Assembly (NCBI GenBank): GCA_945861565.1 | Contig: CAMAUY010000014.1 | Coordinates: 1-64,000, forward strand | Direction of reading: 5' to 3' | From: Akkermansia muciniphila | GTDB taxonomy: Bacteria > Verrucomicrobiota > Verrucomicrobiia > Limisphaerales > UBA9464 | DNA: 64,000 nt | The notes under the pieces: model-generated | The model's input: only the letters and a program-made list of their open reading frames with translations | Told to the model about the DNA's origin: nothing | The model's database searches: none | Position numbers and translations under genes: made by a program | Part shown: positions 36,369 to 45,616 of the stretch, piece by piece | Numbering within the stretch: position 1 is the stretch's first letter | Layout of the letters: the number at the start of each line of letters is the position of its first letter

Positions 36369-37952
36369 ATGTTCCATCTCTGCGCCTGGATTGGGTGGAG
36401 TGTGACCAGCCTTGCGGTGGAGACGCCCAAGAATGACCCCGTCGCGGAGGTATCAGGATCCGCCCTTACCGATTTGTTCGAGGGTCCGGTTCAGCGGTGG
36501 GAGGTCCAGTTGACGGAGGCGGCGATCGACAGTCTGGCGCGCGAGCCGCGCACCTGGGTGACGGGAACCGTGCGGGTCGGGACGAATCGCTTCGAATCCG
36601 TGCGGATTCACTTGAAGGGATCGGCGGGCAGTTTCCGTCCGATCCACGCGAACCCCGGCTTTACGCTGAAATTCTCGCAATTGAAAAAGGGATCCTTGTG
36701 TTTTGGACATAGGAAACTGCATCTCAATAATTCCGTGCAGGATAGCAGCCGGCTCACTGAGATCCTTTGTGCGGACCTATACCGTCGGGCCGGAATCCCG
36801 ACGCCGCGGGCGGGGCATGCCCTGGTCTCCTTGAATGGAGCGTTCCTTGGTCCCTACGTTCTCAAGGAGGCGTTTGATAAGGCCTTTCTAGTGCGTCACT
36901 TTAAGGATGCCTCGGGGAATCTTTATGACGGGGGTTTTCTGCAGGATATCGATCAGGAGCTGGAACGAGACTCCGGGGACGGTCCGGAGGACCGCGCCGA
37001 TCTTCACGGGTTGGTTGCCGCCTTGCGGACCGAGAATGGGGCGGCCCGCCTCGAAGCGGTTGGAAAGCGGCTTCAATTGGATTCTTTCGTGACGTACACC
37101 GCGCTGCAAATTCTGACCGACGACTGGGACGGGTATGTTCGGAACCGGAACAACTATCGTCTTTACCATGATGCGATTTCCGACCGGTTCTATTTTTTAC
37201 CGCACGGGATGGACCAAATGTTCGAGCAGCCGCAGGGATCACTGCGGCCGCCCTTTCAAGGGTTGGCCGCGCAAGCCGTGTTTGCCAGCGACGCGATGCG
37301 GGAACAGCTCTACCGGCAGGTTTCTCGCCTGACGGAGTCCGTGTTCACGGCCGGCGTGATGACCAATGTCCTTTGGGAGGCAGAAAACCGCTTGCAGGCG
37401 GCGATGGCCGGGTCTCGGAAGAGCGATCGGGAATTTCTATTGCGCGCGGCCAAGGATCTCGAGGGGCGGATTCTCGTGCGGCTTGACACGGTCCATCGTC
37501 GAAACACGACACCCTCGACGGCGGTGCGGCTCACGGCGGATCAAAAATTCACCCTCGGCGGTTGGAAGCCACGCTCCGAGTCGCCCACCGCGAAACTTGA
37601 AGAACGTACGGGGGAAGGGGGGCGTCGCGAATTGCACATCCATGCAGGTGACGGTGTGACGATTGCCTCCTGGCGGACGTCGCTGGATTTGACGCAGGGA
37701 CCGTACCGTTTTCAGGGCCGGGCGCGTACTCGCGATGTGCGAGCGATCGGAGACGGGGTGGGAACCGGAGCGGGCCTCCGAATTTCCCGGGAGACCCGAT
37801 GGAATCAGCTCTCTGGCACCACCGATTGGAGGGAGATATCCTTCGACTTTGAACTGGAGGGAACGCGCGAGGTCGAATTTGTCCTCGAACTCCGTGCCGA
37901 AGCCGGAGATGTCGCATTCGATGCCGAGAGTCTCCGCATTCAAAGGCGATAA
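36369..37952 (+). CDS. CotH kinase family secreted protein
   Basis: A 527-residue protein with a probable signal peptide (MFHLCAWIGWSVTSLAVE). CotH-like features: VRIHLKGSAGSFRPI, then LHLNNSVQDSSRLTEILC, a YVLKEAFDKAFLVRHF segment, DDWDGYVRNRNNYRLYHD and YFLPHGMDQMFEQP, the last matching the catalytic Asp region of CotH-type spore-coat kinases and bacterial relatives. The last 140 residues look like a beta-sandwich (carbohydrate-binding-like) domain. The open frame reaches back to 36204, but the extra 55 residues lack any signal character. Bacterial CotH proteins phosphorylate extracellular proteins, or are adhesion-like; activity here is untested. Confidence 0.8.
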   Translation: MFHLCAWIGWSVTSLAVETPKNDPVAEVSGSALTDLFEGPVQRWEVQLTEAAIDSLAREPRTWVTGTVRVGTNRFESVRIHLKGSAGSFRPIHANPGFTLKFSQLKKGSLCFGHRKLHLNNSVQDSSRLTEILCADLYRRAGIPTPRAGHALVSLNGAFLGPYVLKEAFDKAFLVRHFKDASGNLYDGGFLQDIDQELERDSGDGPEDRADLHGLVAALRTENGAARLEAVGKRLQLDSFVTYTALQILTDDWDGYVRNRNNYRLYHDAISDRFYFLPHGMDQMFEQPQGSLRPPFQGLAAQAVFASDAMREQLYRQVSRLTESVFTAGVMTNVLWEAENRLQAAMAGSRKSDREFLLRAAKDLEGRILVRLDTVHRRNTTPSTAVRLTADQKFTLGGWKPRSESPTAKLEERTGEGGRRELHIHAGDGVTIASWRTSLDLTQGPYRFQGRARTRDVRAIGDGVGTGAGLRISRETRWNQLSGTTDWREISFDFELEGTREVEFVLELRAEAGDVAFDAESLRIQRR

Positions 37953-38211
37953 ATGGCTAAAATCGAGGGGAAGGTCTCCGCCCCCCCCTCCCGGGGCGGC
38001 AAAATGAGGACTTTGGATTTTCAACCTTGCGGGCTTGAATTCGCCATTGCGCTCCGGCATTGTACCCATCTCGAAACCTCCATTGCCAACCGCCATGTTC
38101 ATTCTGACTAAACTTTGCCGGGTTAGTGGCCGCCTGAATTTTTCCGTGGCTGACCGCGGACGGACTCGTGGAAAACGTCGCCGACAAGGCCTCTCTGCGG
38201 AAGTGGGCTCG

Positions 38212-40761
38212 ATGGCCCCCACGAGTTTCCTTTCTATGCGCTGCCTCCCGGCTCGTCGCCCTCGCGGAATCGCTCGTTTCGCCTGCGAGCAGGCTTTGCT
38301 GGTTTGTCTTTTTGGATGGCTCCTGTGCGGCTCCGGATCGCCCGCCTTCGCCGATGGTATTTCGATTCAATTCCGATCGGGTGCAACCCACCTCGCGCTG
38401 ACGTCAGCGGATGCCCGTCAACAGCTCATCGTCACCGGTCCCGGAGAAACGGACGTCACCCGCCAGGTGGAATGGTCGGTGGAACCCGCCGGAATTGTGG
38501 CGGTGGCTGCTTCAGGTCGGGTCGAACCGCTTGCGGACGGCGCTGCGTCGGTGATTGCCCGGACGCCAGATGGGATTTCATCCCGGCTACCCGTTGTCGT
38601 CACCGGTGCGAAACAGGAGGCTTCGGTTCATTTCGCCAACCGGATTGTCCCGATCTTCACGAAGAATAGTTGCAACGGCGGTGGCTGCCATGGCAAGGCC
38701 GCCGGTCAGAACGGATTTCGACTCTCTCTCCTGGGCTTCGAGCCGGCCGAGGACTATGAACATCTGGTGAATGAGGCCCGGGGCCGTCGCCTTTTTCCCG
38801 CATCCCCGGAGCGGAGTCTTCTATTGCTGAAGGGGGCGGCGACCCTTCCCCACGGAGGCGGGCGCAGGTTGGAGCAAGATTCCGAGGACTACCGGTTGCT
38901 CGTCCGCTGGATTTCCCAGGGTATGCCCACGGGCAACACGAACGCCCCGACGGTCGCGCGGATCGAAGTTTTTCCAGTTGAGCGAACTCTGGCGCTCGAT
39001 GGCGAACAGCAACTCGTCGTTACCGCACACTACTCGGATGGATCCACCGAGGACGTCACCCGGAGCGCCTTGTACGAACCGAATGACAAGGACATGGCCA
39101 AGGTTGGTGAGACGGGCCGGGTGCGGGTCTTCAATCAGCCGGGTGAGGTGGCGGTAATGGTCCGGTATCAGGCTAAAGTCGCCGTATTCCGCGGGACCGT
39201 CCCGCTCGGCGCTCCCATCGCTCATCTTCCCCCCGTAAAAAACTACGTCGATGAATTGGTCTTTCAACAACTGCGCAAGGTGGGCATGCCACCCAGCGAT
39301 GTTAGCGACGACGCCACCTTTCTTCGCCGGGTGACCATTGACATTGGGGGCCGCTTGCCGACGCCCGAAGAACAGACTGCTTTTTACGCCGCGGCGAAAT
39401 CCTCCAATTCTACTGCGCGCGATGCGGTGATCGACCGGCTGCTGGCTTCGCCCGAATACGCGGACTACTTCGCTAACAAATGGAGCGCACTCCTCCGCAA
39501 TAAGCGATCGGACGCCAAGCAATCCCACGGTACCTACGCGTTTCACGGCTGGGTTCGTGACAGCTTGTACCGGAACAAGCCCTATGACCAATTCGTGCGT
39601 GAAATCCTAGCCGCAACGGGTGACCTCGCCGAGAATCCGCCGGTCGCGTGGTATCGGCAGGTGCGCACCCCCCAGACCCAGTTGGAAGATACGGCTCAGT
39701 TATTTCTCGGCCTGCGCCTGCAATGCGCCCAATGCCACCATCATCCGTACGAGAAATGGAGCCAGCTCGACTACTGGAGCTTTGGTGCCTTTTTCTCGCA
39801 GGTCGCCTATAAGCCCGGAAGTCAACCGGGCGAGGAACTCGTGGTCCACAAGCGAGGCCAGGCTCAGACGATGAACAAAAAGACCGGCAAGCCTGTCAAA
39901 CCCGCCGGCCTCGGTCAGCCGGTCGCCGACCTCTCCGTGGATGACGATCCTCGGGACACTCTCGTCGAGTGGCTGACCGGGAAGGACAACCGCCTGTTCT
40001 CTCGGGCACTCGTGAATCGCTATTGGAAGCATTTCTTCAATCGAGGTCTGGTCGATCCCGAGGATGACATGCGCGAAACAAATCCCCCGACGAACCCTGC
40101 CCTGTTGGAGGCACTCGCCGATGATTTCACGCGGAGCGGCTTCGATCTAAAGCAGTTGGTCCGAACAATCACCCGATCGTCGGTTTATCAGTTGTCATCG
40201 ATTCCCAACGAATTTAATGCACGGGATCGGCACCATTTCTCTCGGTATTATCCACGGCGCCTGAGCGCGGAAGTGCTCTACGATGGGGTTCATACGCTGC
40301 TCCAAACGGAATCAAAATTTGAAGGACTGCCGCCGGGGACGCGCGCGGTGTGCTTACCCGACAACAGTTTCAATGCGGCCAACTATTTCCTGACGGTATT
40401 TGGACGACCCGAGAGCAGTAGCGCGTGCGAGTGCGAGCGAAGTATGGACGCGTCGCTGAGTCAAAGCCTTCACCTGCTGAACTCTAAGGACATCCAGGAG
40501 CGGCTTTCATCGGACACCGGCCGGGCGGCTCGGATGGCCGCCGAAAAGGGGGGGACCGACGAGGACCGTCTGCGCGAATTATACCGATTGGCGTACGCCC
40601 GCGATCCTCTAGCGGAGGAGTTCAAGGCCGCGCGGGATTATATTGCGACCAAGACGGCGGCGGCTGCGGAAGACGCCGCCCGGACTCGCGCCCGACGCTT
40701 GGCCTACGAAGACGCAGTGTGGGCTCTCTTAAACACCAAGGAATTTCTGTTTAACCACTGA
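38212..40761 (+). CDS. PSCyt2/PSD1 secreted protein with Ig-like domains and a CX4CH motif
   Basis: An 849-residue exported protein from the ATG at 38212; a second ATG at 38236 is possible. The leader ALLVCLFGWLLCGSG is followed by an Ig-like Big_2 domain, then a haem-like site CNGGGCH at 38671-38691 with the tail GKAAGQNGFRLSLLGFEP. The spacing is CX4CH, not CXXCH. A second Big_2-like domain (ARIEVFPVERTLALDGEQQL), PSCyt2 with CAQCHHHPYEKWS, and PSD1 (RALVNRYWKHFFNRGLVDPE) follow. There is no DUF1501 neighbour; instead the gene leads a run with a PPC-like protein 4 bp downstream and a PSCyt1-WD40 protein. This is a recognised planctomycete/verrucomicrobial subtype. Function unknown. Confidence 0.88.
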   Translation: MAPTSFLSMRCLPARRPRGIARFACEQALLVCLFGWLLCGSGSPAFADGISIQFRSGATHLALTSADARQQLIVTGPGETDVTRQVEWSVEPAGIVAVAASGRVEPLADGAASVIARTPDGISSRLPVVVTGAKQEASVHFANRIVPIFTKNSCNGGGCHGKAAGQNGFRLSLLGFEPAEDYEHLVNEARGRRLFPASPERSLLLLKGAATLPHGGGRRLEQDSEDYRLLVRWISQGMPTGNTNAPTVARIEVFPVERTLALDGEQQLVVTAHYSDGSTEDVTRSALYEPNDKDMAKVGETGRVRVFNQPGEVAVMVRYQAKVAVFRGTVPLGAPIAHLPPVKNYVDELVFQQLRKVGMPPSDVSDDATFLRRVTIDIGGRLPTPEEQTAFYAAAKSSNSTARDAVIDRLLASPEYADYFANKWSALLRNKRSDAKQSHGTYAFHGWVRDSLYRNKPYDQFVREILAATGDLAENPPVAWYRQVRTPQTQLEDTAQLFLGLRLQCAQCHHHPYEKWSQLDYWSFGAFFSQVAYKPGSQPGEELVVHKRGQAQTMNKKTGKPVKPAGLGQPVADLSVDDDPRDTLVEWLTGKDNRLFSRALVNRYWKHFFNRGLVDPEDDMRETNPPTNPALLEALADDFTRSGFDLKQLVRTITRSSVYQLSSIPNEFNARDRHHFSRYYPRRLSAEVLYDGVHTLLQTESKFEGLPPGTRAVCLPDNSFNAANYFLTVFGRPESSSACECERSMDASLSQSLHLLNSKDIQERLSSDTGRAARMAAEKGGTDEDRLRELYRLAYARDPLAEEFKAARDYIATKTAAAAEDAARTRARRLAYEDAVWALLNTKEFLFNH

Positions 40762-40765
40762 GCCA

Positions 40766-43174
40766 ATGCCGGTCATCTTACGCGCTTCCAGACCGAATTT
40801 CCCGAGGCTATCCACGCCTCCGGGCCGGTTGTTTCGAGCTGTCTTCTGTGGAATCGGCATCATGCTCGCGTCGCCCCGGATTGCCCAGGCCCAGATGCCG
40901 AACGCCCGACTGGCTTCGGTTTTCCCCGCTGGAGCCCAATCGGGTGCCACCACCGAGATCACCGTGAGTGGGGTGGACCTCGATGAGCCGGCGATGCTTC
41001 GATTCTCGGACGGCCGCGTCCTGGCGGCGGCCATTCCTGATAGTCCCCGTAAATTCCGAGTCACAGTTCCTCCGAACATGCCGGCCGCCCTGGTCGATGT
41101 CCGCTTCATCGGACGGTTTGGCGTTTCCAACCCGCGGACATTCTCCATTGATGATGTTCCGGGTCATGGGCTCCCCGGAACCAACCTCTCCGCAGCCGTC
41201 GCGGCGGACCTCCCTCTCGAAACCGCAATTTACAACCGGGCACCGGCGGGCAATACCCATTGGTATCGTCTCTCCCTGGCAGCGGATGAACGAGTGATCG
41301 TCCGGATCGCGTCTTCTGAATTGGATTCACGCATGGAGCCTGTGCTTGTTTTCCACGATTCCAATCGACACGAACTGGATCGATCGGTCCGCGGATTTCT
41401 GGACGCCACCCCGCGGGTAGCGGGAGCATACTTCATCGAGGTTCACGACCGAACGTTCCGGGGCGGAGAAGAATTCCCTTACCGGCTATTGGCCACCCGC
41501 GGTTCCTATTTGGACTTCGCCCACCCTTCCGTATTGAGAATGGGGCATACGAATCGAGTGACTCTTTTTGGGCGAAATCTTTCGGGCAGCCAACCGTCCG
41601 GGATTTTGGCCACCGATGGCCGCGCGCTTGAAAAGTTGGAAACCGAGATCGTGGTACCGGCGGAAAACCCCCCTTCCGCCTGGCCTTTGGAATTTATAAG
41701 ACGCCCCGCAGGGGTGGCCATTGCGAACGAAGTCTTTACCTGGCGATTGATCAGTTCGAACAAATCATCGAATCCAATTCGATTCTCTCTTTCAACCCAA
41801 CCCGTCGTCGTCGCCCCTTTCGCTGCAGGCACCGCCGCTTCCCATCCCGGAGTGAAAGTTGTCACGCTACCCGTCGAGTTCGCGAGCATGTTTCCTAAAC
41901 GTGGCGAGGTCTCCGGTGTCCAGTTCGAGGCGCGCGCCGGCACCAATCTCTGGTTTGAGGTTTTTGCGGACCGATTGGGCCTGCCTTGCGATCCGTTTGC
42001 CGTTCTGCAGCGCCAGTCGACCAACTCCGCCGGTGCCCTCGAGTGGATGGATGTGCGGGAGTTCAATGATCAGGAGATCAACGCCGGGGGCAGTGAGTTC
42101 AACACGGCGACCCGGGATCCTGCCGGGCGGTGTGAACTAAAGGAGGATGGCTCTTATCGCCTCTTGATCCGCGATCTTCTCAATTCGAGCCGGAATAGTC
42201 CGCGACATTCCTATCGCTTAAGCGTTCGGCCTGAGTCTCCAGATTTCCGGCTCGTCGCCCTCGCGCAGCCGCCGCCCAAGGCAAACAATGACGACCGTAT
42301 CGTGCATGTGGTTTCACCCATGCTGCGGCCGGGCCAAACGTTGCCAGTCCGAGTCTTTGCCCTGCGCCGGGACGGATTCCTCGGGCCAATAAATCTATCG
42401 GCACTCGATCTTCCTCCCGGTGTGACGGCTAGCCCAGGGCGCATCGCCGCCGGGCAGAACTCGGGCGTGGTGCTACTCACGGCCACCGAGGACGCTCACG
42501 GGATTGGCGTCATTTCCATCGTCGGAACTGCGACCTTCGGAACGAATCAATTGCGCCATGCCGTGGTCCTTGCCGGCGCGACTTGGCCGGTGCCTGATTT
42601 CAACAATGAATCCGTCCCCTCCCGCGGAGCACGGGAGTTCCTCTTTGCCGTTCACACGAACGGAGCGGCGCCGGTTTCGTTGGAACCGGTCTCGATCGAG
42701 CCGATTCGTGCCACTGCTGGGACAAAGCTATCCGTGCCCATGAACGTCATCCGCCGCGGCGAGTTTTCGGCTGCGTTCAAAGTGAAACCCACTGGCCTTT
42801 CAGAACTGGACAAGGCCGCAGAAATCAACATTCCGGAGAAGGCGACCAACGTGGTATTGGAACTGAACCTGGCGGAGCCTCTCCTGCCGCCCGGAACTCA
42901 TACGCTGTGGTGGCAGGGTATTCTGACGGGTAAACTCCGGGTATTCCCCGAAGCCGATATCGCTGTCACCAAAGCCGCCGAAGAGTTGAAGATCGCTGAG
43001 GCGGCTGTCACCGCGGCGGCCGCCCCGGACAAACCCGCGGCCGAAGAGCGAAAAAAGGCGATCGAAGCCACCCGAAAAGCCGCCGAGGAAAAGGCTAAAC
43101 CACGCGATGTAACCCTGACGGTCTTCTCGAGACCGCTCGTGGTAACGGTTCAGCCGGGCGAAAAGAAACCTTAG
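40766..43174 (+). CDS. Large secreted protein with PPC-like beta-sandwich domains
   Basis: An 802-residue exported protein; the leader ends in SPRIAQAQ. The opening repeat MPNARLASVFPAGAQSGATT introduces an IPT/Ig-like domain (EITVSGVDLDEPAMLRF). Next is a bacterial pre-peptidase C-terminal (PPC)-like domain at about 150-240 (HWYRLSLAADERVIVRIASS, YFIEVHDRTFRGGEEFPYRL), then a second PPC-like region ending in DGSYRLLIRDLLNSSRN. The last 80 residues are an Ala/Lys/Glu helix and a short beta tail. The start lies 4 bp after the PSCyt2/PSD1 stop, so it is cotranscribed. No catalytic motif is seen; a binding or scaffold role for the adjacent cytochrome-like proteins is inference. Confidence 0.8.
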   Translation: MPVILRASRPNFPRLSTPPGRLFRAVFCGIGIMLASPRIAQAQMPNARLASVFPAGAQSGATTEITVSGVDLDEPAMLRFSDGRVLAAAIPDSPRKFRVTVPPNMPAALVDVRFIGRFGVSNPRTFSIDDVPGHGLPGTNLSAAVAADLPLETAIYNRAPAGNTHWYRLSLAADERVIVRIASSELDSRMEPVLVFHDSNRHELDRSVRGFLDATPRVAGAYFIEVHDRTFRGGEEFPYRLLATRGSYLDFAHPSVLRMGHTNRVTLFGRNLSGSQPSGILATDGRALEKLETEIVVPAENPPSAWPLEFIRRPAGVAIANEVFTWRLISSNKSSNPIRFSLSTQPVVVAPFAAGTAASHPGVKVVTLPVEFASMFPKRGEVSGVQFEARAGTNLWFEVFADRLGLPCDPFAVLQRQSTNSAGALEWMDVREFNDQEINAGGSEFNTATRDPAGRCELKEDGSYRLLIRDLLNSSRNSPRHSYRLSVRPESPDFRLVALAQPPPKANNDDRIVHVVSPMLRPGQTLPVRVFALRRDGFLGPINLSALDLPPGVTASPGRIAAGQNSGVVLLTATEDAHGIGVISIVGTATFGTNQLRHAVVLAGATWPVPDFNNESVPSRGAREFLFAVHTNGAAPVSLEPVSIEPIRATAGTKLSVPMNVIRRGEFSAAFKVKPTGLSELDKAAEINIPEKATNVVLELNLAEPLLPPGTHTLWWQGILTGKLRVFPEADIAVTKAAEELKIAEAAVTAAAAPDKPAAEERKKAIEATRKAAEEKAKPRDVTLTVFSRPLVVTVQPGEKKP

Positions 43175-43199
43175 AGACGCAGCGAACCGCTTTTTCACG

Positions 43200-45539
43200 A
43201 TGTCTATCACCCGGATTCTCCAAACGAACCGCCTCGGTGCTTTCCTCATCGCAGTGGGATGGTTGATGTCAACTCCCGGGCTCGCCGCCGAACCGGGTCC
43301 CGCCTCGAAGGCTCTCGAAGTACGCCGCCTCGTCGGAACCAACACCGTTGATTTCGATCGCGAGATTGTTCCCGCTCTCCGCGCCAATTGCCTCCCTTGC
43401 CATAATAAATCGACCACAAAAGGAGACCTACTTTTGGAGTCTCCCGCTGATATGATCAAGGGCGGCGAGACCGGCCCAGCCATCCAACCGGGAAAAGCCG
43501 CGGAGTCGCTCCTTTTTAAGCTCGCCACCCATGCCGCAAAGCCCCGGATGCCACCCCGTGAAAACAAGGTGAATGCCGTCGACCTCACTCCCCAGCAGCT
43601 CGGCCTGCTGGCCGCTTGGATCGATCAGGGAGCCCGCCCCTCGCCCTACCGGGAAGAAGTCATCGCTTGGCAAGCCCTGGCTCCGGATGTCCACCCCATC
43701 TTCGCTCTCGCTGCCGCAACGGACGGCTCTTGCATTGCCGCCAGTCACGGAAACCGCATCGATCTTTATTCGCTGCCCAAGCTCGAACGAATCGGCCACG
43801 CGGTCGACTCGTCTCTAACCTCACCCGGCGGCATAGGCATCGCCCACCGTGATCAGGTAAATGCCCTCGCCATGAGCGCCAATGGCGAATGGCTGGCATC
43901 CGGTGGATTCCGCGAAGTAAAGGTTTGGCACCGTAGTGTTCCGGTTTCTCCCCTCCCCGGAAGACCGCCCGCCCCGGCTCCTTCCCCGGTGGGGTCCATC
44001 ACCAGTCCGGACGGTTCGTACCTCTTTACCGTGACCAATGGGGTCGCGTTGTTGTCGGATGTACGCCGCGAACGTTTCGTCACCGCTTTACACCGTGATC
44101 GGATTTCCGTCGGCCGCTCCCTCGCCACCGAGCAGGCTGTTACCTGGATCCGCGGTGAACGGGATTCTTTCCAAGAGGCGAATGAAGCCGGCCGGAAGGA
44201 ACTCGATTCCGTGCGGGCACGGCACCGCAAAGCGGTCGACACCAATGCCGCCGCCGATCGTGCCGTGTCGGAAAAGCAGACCGCCTTGGAAAAATCGCGC
44301 CAGGATCGATTGGCGGCTGAAACGGCTCAGAAGGCAGCAGATGCAGCGGGCGACGCCACGGCAGATCTCGCGGCGCGGAAAAAATCGGCCCTGGAGCTCG
44401 CCCAGAACGCGGTTAAGGAAGTCGACAAATTGGAGTCTGAACTCAAAGCGCTTCAGCAAAAACAGGCTTCCGCGAAGTATGAACTCGAACTCGCCTTGCC
44501 GGCAGTTGAGAAGTTCGAGTCCACGCTCAAGAGTGGCGAGGAGCGAAAAATTGTCCTAGACGTTGAATTGGGTGCCGCCGAGCGCGCCAACCAGGCGGCG
44601 ATTGCCTCGCTCATGCGTCCGTCTTCTCCCCCAATCTTCGGCGTATTTTCCCCCGACAGCCGCTGGCTGGCAGTGTTATCCCAGGCTGGCGGAGTCCAGA
44701 TCTGGAGATCGGAAGGGGGCTACCCGGGCGAAACCATTCCGCTTTCACAGCCTGTCCGGAATCTCGCATTCCTCGATTCGAAATCGGTGCTGGTTGAGAC
44801 GACGGTCGATGGATGGTTCTCCGTCGGCCTCACGCCCACCTGGTCGCTCAATGGGATTCTGGGTTCCGTTTCGTCTCCGTCCCTCTTCGTTGATCGCATC
44901 ACAGCGCTCGCGTTTTCTCCGGATGGGCGGCGTCTCGCCATCGGTGGCGGCGAACCTACCCGCGGCGGCGATATCAGTATCTGGGATGCCACCATCGGTG
45001 TGCAGATGAGCCGCTACACGAACTGGCATAGCGATACCGTGCTTGCCATCGCTTGGTCTCCGGACGGTCGCCGCCTCGTTACGGGGGGTGCGGACCGGTT
45101 CGCGCGCATTTTGGATCTGGAATCAGGGAAGCTGCTACGGACGCTCGAAGGTCATTCCGGCCATATACTCGGGATTGCTTGGTCTCCGGACGGCCGGGTC
45201 CTCGCCACAGCGAGCGCTGACAATGCCGTGAAACTTTGGGATGCCGTCAGCGGTGATCGCAAGAAACAGGCGACAGGCTTCCCCAAGGAGGTTACCGCCC
45301 TGACGTTCTGGGGGTCTGGCCGCCAGCTCGTTGCCGCCGCCGGCGACGCTGAATTGCAGGTGCTGAATGAAAACGCCGAGCGCGGACAGGCCTTGAAGCC
45401 GGGTGAAGACTTTATCTATGCAGTCGCGGGCATACCGGAGGGCGGATGGCTTGCCGCCGGTGGCCACCGCGGTGTCTTACGAATTTGGCAATTGGGCGAT
45501 GTCCAACCCCGTGCTCAAACGGCTGAGCGCGTGCCTTGA
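43200..45539 (+). CDS. PSCyt1 cytochrome domain-coiled coil-WD40 fusion protein
   Basis: A 779-residue exported protein. After a signal peptide ending near GLAA comes a PSCyt1 domain with CLPCH (64-68), the GDLLLESPADMIKGG segment and RMPPRENK, the usual Met-ligand region. Residues about 180-310 start a beta-propeller. About 315-460 form a charged Ala/Lys/Glu/Arg coiled coil inserted in it (KAVDTNAAADRAVSEKQTAL, SALELAQNAVKEVDKLESEL). WD40 repeats resume from about 475 to the end (ITALAFSPDGRRLAIGGGEP, VLAIAWSPDGRRLVTGGADR, ILGIAWSPDGRVLATASADN). The gene starts 25 bp after the PPC-like gene. This three-gene order, cytochrome-like, PPC-like and cytochrome-WD40, suggests an envelope complex. 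Confidence 0.88.
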   Translation: MSITRILQTNRLGAFLIAVGWLMSTPGLAAEPGPASKALEVRRLVGTNTVDFDREIVPALRANCLPCHNKSTTKGDLLLESPADMIKGGETGPAIQPGKAAESLLFKLATHAAKPRMPPRENKVNAVDLTPQQLGLLAAWIDQGARPSPYREEVIAWQALAPDVHPIFALAAATDGSCIAASHGNRIDLYSLPKLERIGHAVDSSLTSPGGIGIAHRDQVNALAMSANGEWLASGGFREVKVWHRSVPVSPLPGRPPAPAPSPVGSITSPDGSYLFTVTNGVALLSDVRRERFVTALHRDRISVGRSLATEQAVTWIRGERDSFQEANEAGRKELDSVRARHRKAVDTNAAADRAVSEKQTALEKSRQDRLAAETAQKAADAAGDATADLAARKKSALELAQNAVKEVDKLESELKALQQKQASAKYELELALPAVEKFESTLKSGEERKIVLDVELGAAERANQAAIASLMRPSSPPIFGVFSPDSRWLAVLSQAGGVQIWRSEGGYPGETIPLSQPVRNLAFLDSKSVLVETTVDGWFSVGLTPTWSLNGILGSVSSPSLFVDRITALAFSPDGRRLAIGGGEPTRGGDISIWDATIGVQMSRYTNWHSDTVLAIAWSPDGRRLVTGGADRFARILDLESGKLLRTLEGHSGHILGIAWSPDGRVLATASADNAVKLWDAVSGDRKKQATGFPKEVTALTFWGSGRQLVAAAGDAELQVLNENAERGQALKPGEDFIYAVAGIPEGGWLAAGGHRGVLRIWQLGDVQPRAQTAERVP

Positions 45540-45616
45540 TGGCCATCGACTCCTCCCTGGTCGCGGGACGGGATGGTAGCGTCCGCTATTCCACCCCTTA
45601 AAATGCCAAATTTCCT

